Made by a program: the position numbers and the translations under genes
Notes under the pieces: generated by a model
What the model was told of the DNA's origin: nothing
Databases searched by the model: none
Seen by the model: the letters and a program-made list of their open reading frames with translations, nothing else
Shown: piece by piece, positions 14,763-15,976 of the stretch
Position numbering within the stretch: position 1 is the first letter of the stretch
Layout of the letters: every line of letters starts with the position of its first letter
NCBI GenBank assembly: GCA_023451265.1
Contig: JAEYAG010000227.1
Coordinates: forward strand, 1 to 15,976
Source of the DNA: Actinomycetes bacterium
GTDB lineage: Bacteria; Actinomycetota; Actinomycetes; Actinomycetales; Microbacteriaceae
Direction of reading: 5' to 3'
Length of the DNA stretch: 15,976 bases

Positions 14763-15434
14763 TCAGTGGTGGTGCGTCGAGCCGGCGAGGCCGCGCAGCG
14801 CCTCGATCGCACGCGCGGGGTCGTCGGCGCCGAAGACGGCGGAGCCGGCGACGAACGTGTCGGCTCCGGCCTCGGCGGCCTGCGCGATCGTTGACTCGGA
14901 GACGCCCCCGTCGACCTGCAGCCACACCTGCGAGCCGCGCCGGCGGGCCTCGTCGTGCAGCCGGGCGAGCTTGGGCATCTGATCGGCCATGAACGACTGA
15001 CCGCCGAAGCCCGGCTCGACGGTCATCACGAGGATCTGGTCGAACTCGTCGAGCACGTCATACAGCCCCTCGACGGGGGTGGCGGGCTTGACGGCGACGC
15101 CGGCGCGCGCGCCGATCTGCCGCAGCCGCCGGGCGAGGCTGACCGGGGCGGTGGCCGCCTCGAGGTGGAAGGTGACGGATGCCGCGCCGAGCTCGGCATA
15201 GCCGGGGGCCCACCTGTCGGCATCCGTGATCATGAGGTGCACATCCAGCGGAACCGGGCTCGTGGCCTGAATGCGCTCGACCATCTGCGGCCCGAAGGTG
15301 AGGTTCGGCACGAAATGGTTGTCCATCACGTCGACATGCACGAAGTCGGCGGCCGCGATGCGGCCGAGTTCGGTCTGCATGTTCACGAAGTCGGCGGCCA
15401 GGATGCTGGGGTTGATGCGGATGCTGTCGGGCAC
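14763..15434 (-). CDS. rpe: Ribulose-phosphate 3-epimerase
   Basis: Interconverts ribulose 5-phosphate and xylulose 5-phosphate in the pentose phosphate pathway; a cytosolic metal-dependent TIM barrel. The 223-aa product contains NPSILAADF (8-16), HVDVMDNHFVPNLTFGP (33-49) with metal ligands His33 and Asp35, and DVHLM with His66. VEPGFGGQSF (139-148), VDGGV with the second catalytic acid Asp175, and the phosphate loop AGSAVFG follow. The tail ends in three natural histidines. The GTG start is 6 nt after TAGGGT. The adjacent AGGGTGG could also act as a weak ribosome site, so the leaderless reading is less certain here. It follows rsmB by 94 nt, an arrangement common in actinobacteria. Confidence 0.98.
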   Translation of the reverse strand: MPDSIRINPSILAADFVNMQTELGRIAAADFVHVDVMDNHFVPNLTFGPQMVERIQATSPVPLDVHLMITDADRWAPGYAELGAASVTFHLEAATAPVSLARRLRQIGARAGVAVKPATPVEGLYDVLDEFDQILVMTVEPGFGGQSFMADQMPKLARLHDEARRRGSQVWLQVDGGVSESTIAQAAEAGADTFVAGSAVFGADDPARAIEALRGLAGSTHHH

Positions 15435-15440
15435 CAGTCC

Positions 15441-15446
15441 ACCCTA
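15441..15446 (-). promoter_or_regulatory. Probable leaderless -10 element of rpe (TAGGGT)
   Basis: TAGGGT fits TAnnnT and ends 6 nt before the rpe GTG, the same placement as at lgt and hisE. It lies in the 94-nt rsmB-rpe gap. No -35 match is seen. The hexamer overlaps purine-rich bases that could instead be read as a weak Shine-Dalgarno, so the two explanations compete. Confidence 0.5.
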
Positions 15447-15528
15447 AGCGGTGCCTGCGGGGTCGCCCGTGGTCGTCATGCGCGCGGGATGGCGCCCCCG
15501 CGGCGGCGGCGATCGCGGGCGTGCGGAG

Positions 15529-15976
15529 TCAGCGGCGGCGCAGCAGCGAGATGGACATCGCGTCCGTCCCGTGGCGGTGGGGCCACAGCTGCGCACGCCC
15601 GGACCCGTCCGCCGGGGCGGCGAGGTCGATGGGCGCGACGCTGAGACCGGCGACGACAGCGCGGGCGTCGAGCTCCTCCACGCGATCGCCGAGGGTCCGC
15701 AGCGCCTCCGAGACGACCGCGGCGGTCTCGGCCAGATGCGGGGAGCACGTGACGTACGCGACGATCCCGCCCGGCGTGAGCGCATCGAACGCCGCCGCGA
15801 GCAGCTCGGCCTGCAGCGCCGCGAGTTCGGGCACATCGGCGGGCTGCTTGCGCCAGCGTGCCTCCGGGCGACGGCGGAGGGCGCCGAGGCCCGTGCAGGG
15901 CGCGTCGACGAGGATGCGGTCGTAGCGGCCGTGCGCCGCGCGGGTGCGGCCGTCCTCCTCCGACACCGGCACCGGC
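15529..15976 (-). CDS. rsmB: 16S rRNA (cytosine-C5) methyltransferase, RsmB/NOP family, 3' part
   Basis: The gene runs off the right edge; only the last 148 or so codons and the TGA stop are here. Family members use S-adenosylmethionine to methylate C967 of 16S rRNA. The visible part has the RNA m5C methyltransferase motif IV YDRILVDAPCTGLGALRRRPEARWR and the motif VI VTCSPH, whose cysteine is the nucleophile. These are followed by the usual C-terminal QLWPHRHGTDAMSISLLRRR. An internal GTG at 15972 could be mistaken for a start, but the frame is open to the edge and the SAM-binding and N-terminal NusB-like parts must lie beyond it. The order rsmB-rpe is common in actinobacteria. Assignment to RsmB rather than another NOP-family member rests on the C-terminal motif and the neighbours. 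Confidence 0.92.
   Translation of the reverse strand, partial: PVPVSEEDGRTRAAHGRYDRILVDAPCTGLGALRRRPEARWRKQPADVPELAALQAELLAAAFDALTPGGIVAYVTCSPHLAETAAVVSEALRTLGDRVEELDARAVVAGLSVAPIDLAAPADGSGRAQLWPHRHGTDAMSISLLRRR

Noticed and set aside
15420..15434. Alternative leader-containing reading of rpe using AGGGTGG as Shine-Dalgarno.
   Set aside because: Not excluded, but the spacing is short and the match weaker than at internal genes, so the leaderless reading was preferred at moderate confidence.
15444..15479. An 11-codon ORF (MTTTGDPAGTA) upstream of rpe, as a possible leader peptide.
   Set aside because: No ribosome site, no runs of regulatory codons, and its stop coincides with the proposed rpe -10 element; likely chance.

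Overview
The window is a compact, entirely minus-strand block of housekeeping and amino-acid biosynthesis genes from a high-GC actinobacterium. By hand inspection GC is around 70 %. Gene order, GTG starts and actinobacterial protein features suggest the Microbacteriaceae, most likely Microbacterium or a close relative (inferred; no database search was possible). There are 15 genes: 14 complete, and one cut by the right edge. No tRNA, rRNA, IS element, prophage, CRISPR array or toxin-antitoxin module was seen, and no stretch longer than 100 bases lacks a gene.

In transcription order (right to left): rsmB 3' part (16S rRNA m5C methyltransferase); rpe (ribulose-phosphate 3-epimerase); hisE and hisG; hisF; hisI; a Trp-region membrane protein (TIGR02234-like); a 76-aa HGxxPAAW-type membrane protein; trpC, trpB, trpA; lgt (prolipoprotein diacylglyceryl transferase); gltB and gltD (NADPH glutamate synthase, large and small subunits); pyk (pyruvate kinase). 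hisG to trpA is almost gapless, with TGATG, ATGA and GTGA stop/start overlaps, so histidine and tryptophan synthesis look transcriptionally joined and translationally coupled. Rpe (pentose phosphate pathway) sits beside pathways that consume PRPP. GltBD supplies glutamate and Pyk closes lower glycolysis.

The most notable points are these. (1) trpE, which in related actinobacteria lies between hisI and the Trp membrane protein, is absent, and the two flanking genes meet in a seamless GTGA overlap. (2) lgt, hisE and rpe each have a TAGnnT -10-like hexamer exactly 6 nt before a GTG start and little or no Shine-Dalgarno sequence, the geometry of leaderless transcripts. (3) The heptamer GGATGCC/GGCATCC is strongly over-represented on both strands (23 by hand count, about 4 expected from base composition), and many copies use otherwise rare codons (GAT, GCA). 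(4) Possible RNA structures and repeats lie in the trpA-lgt gap, at the gltD stop and between hisE and hisG. I found no convincing novel defence or mobile system.
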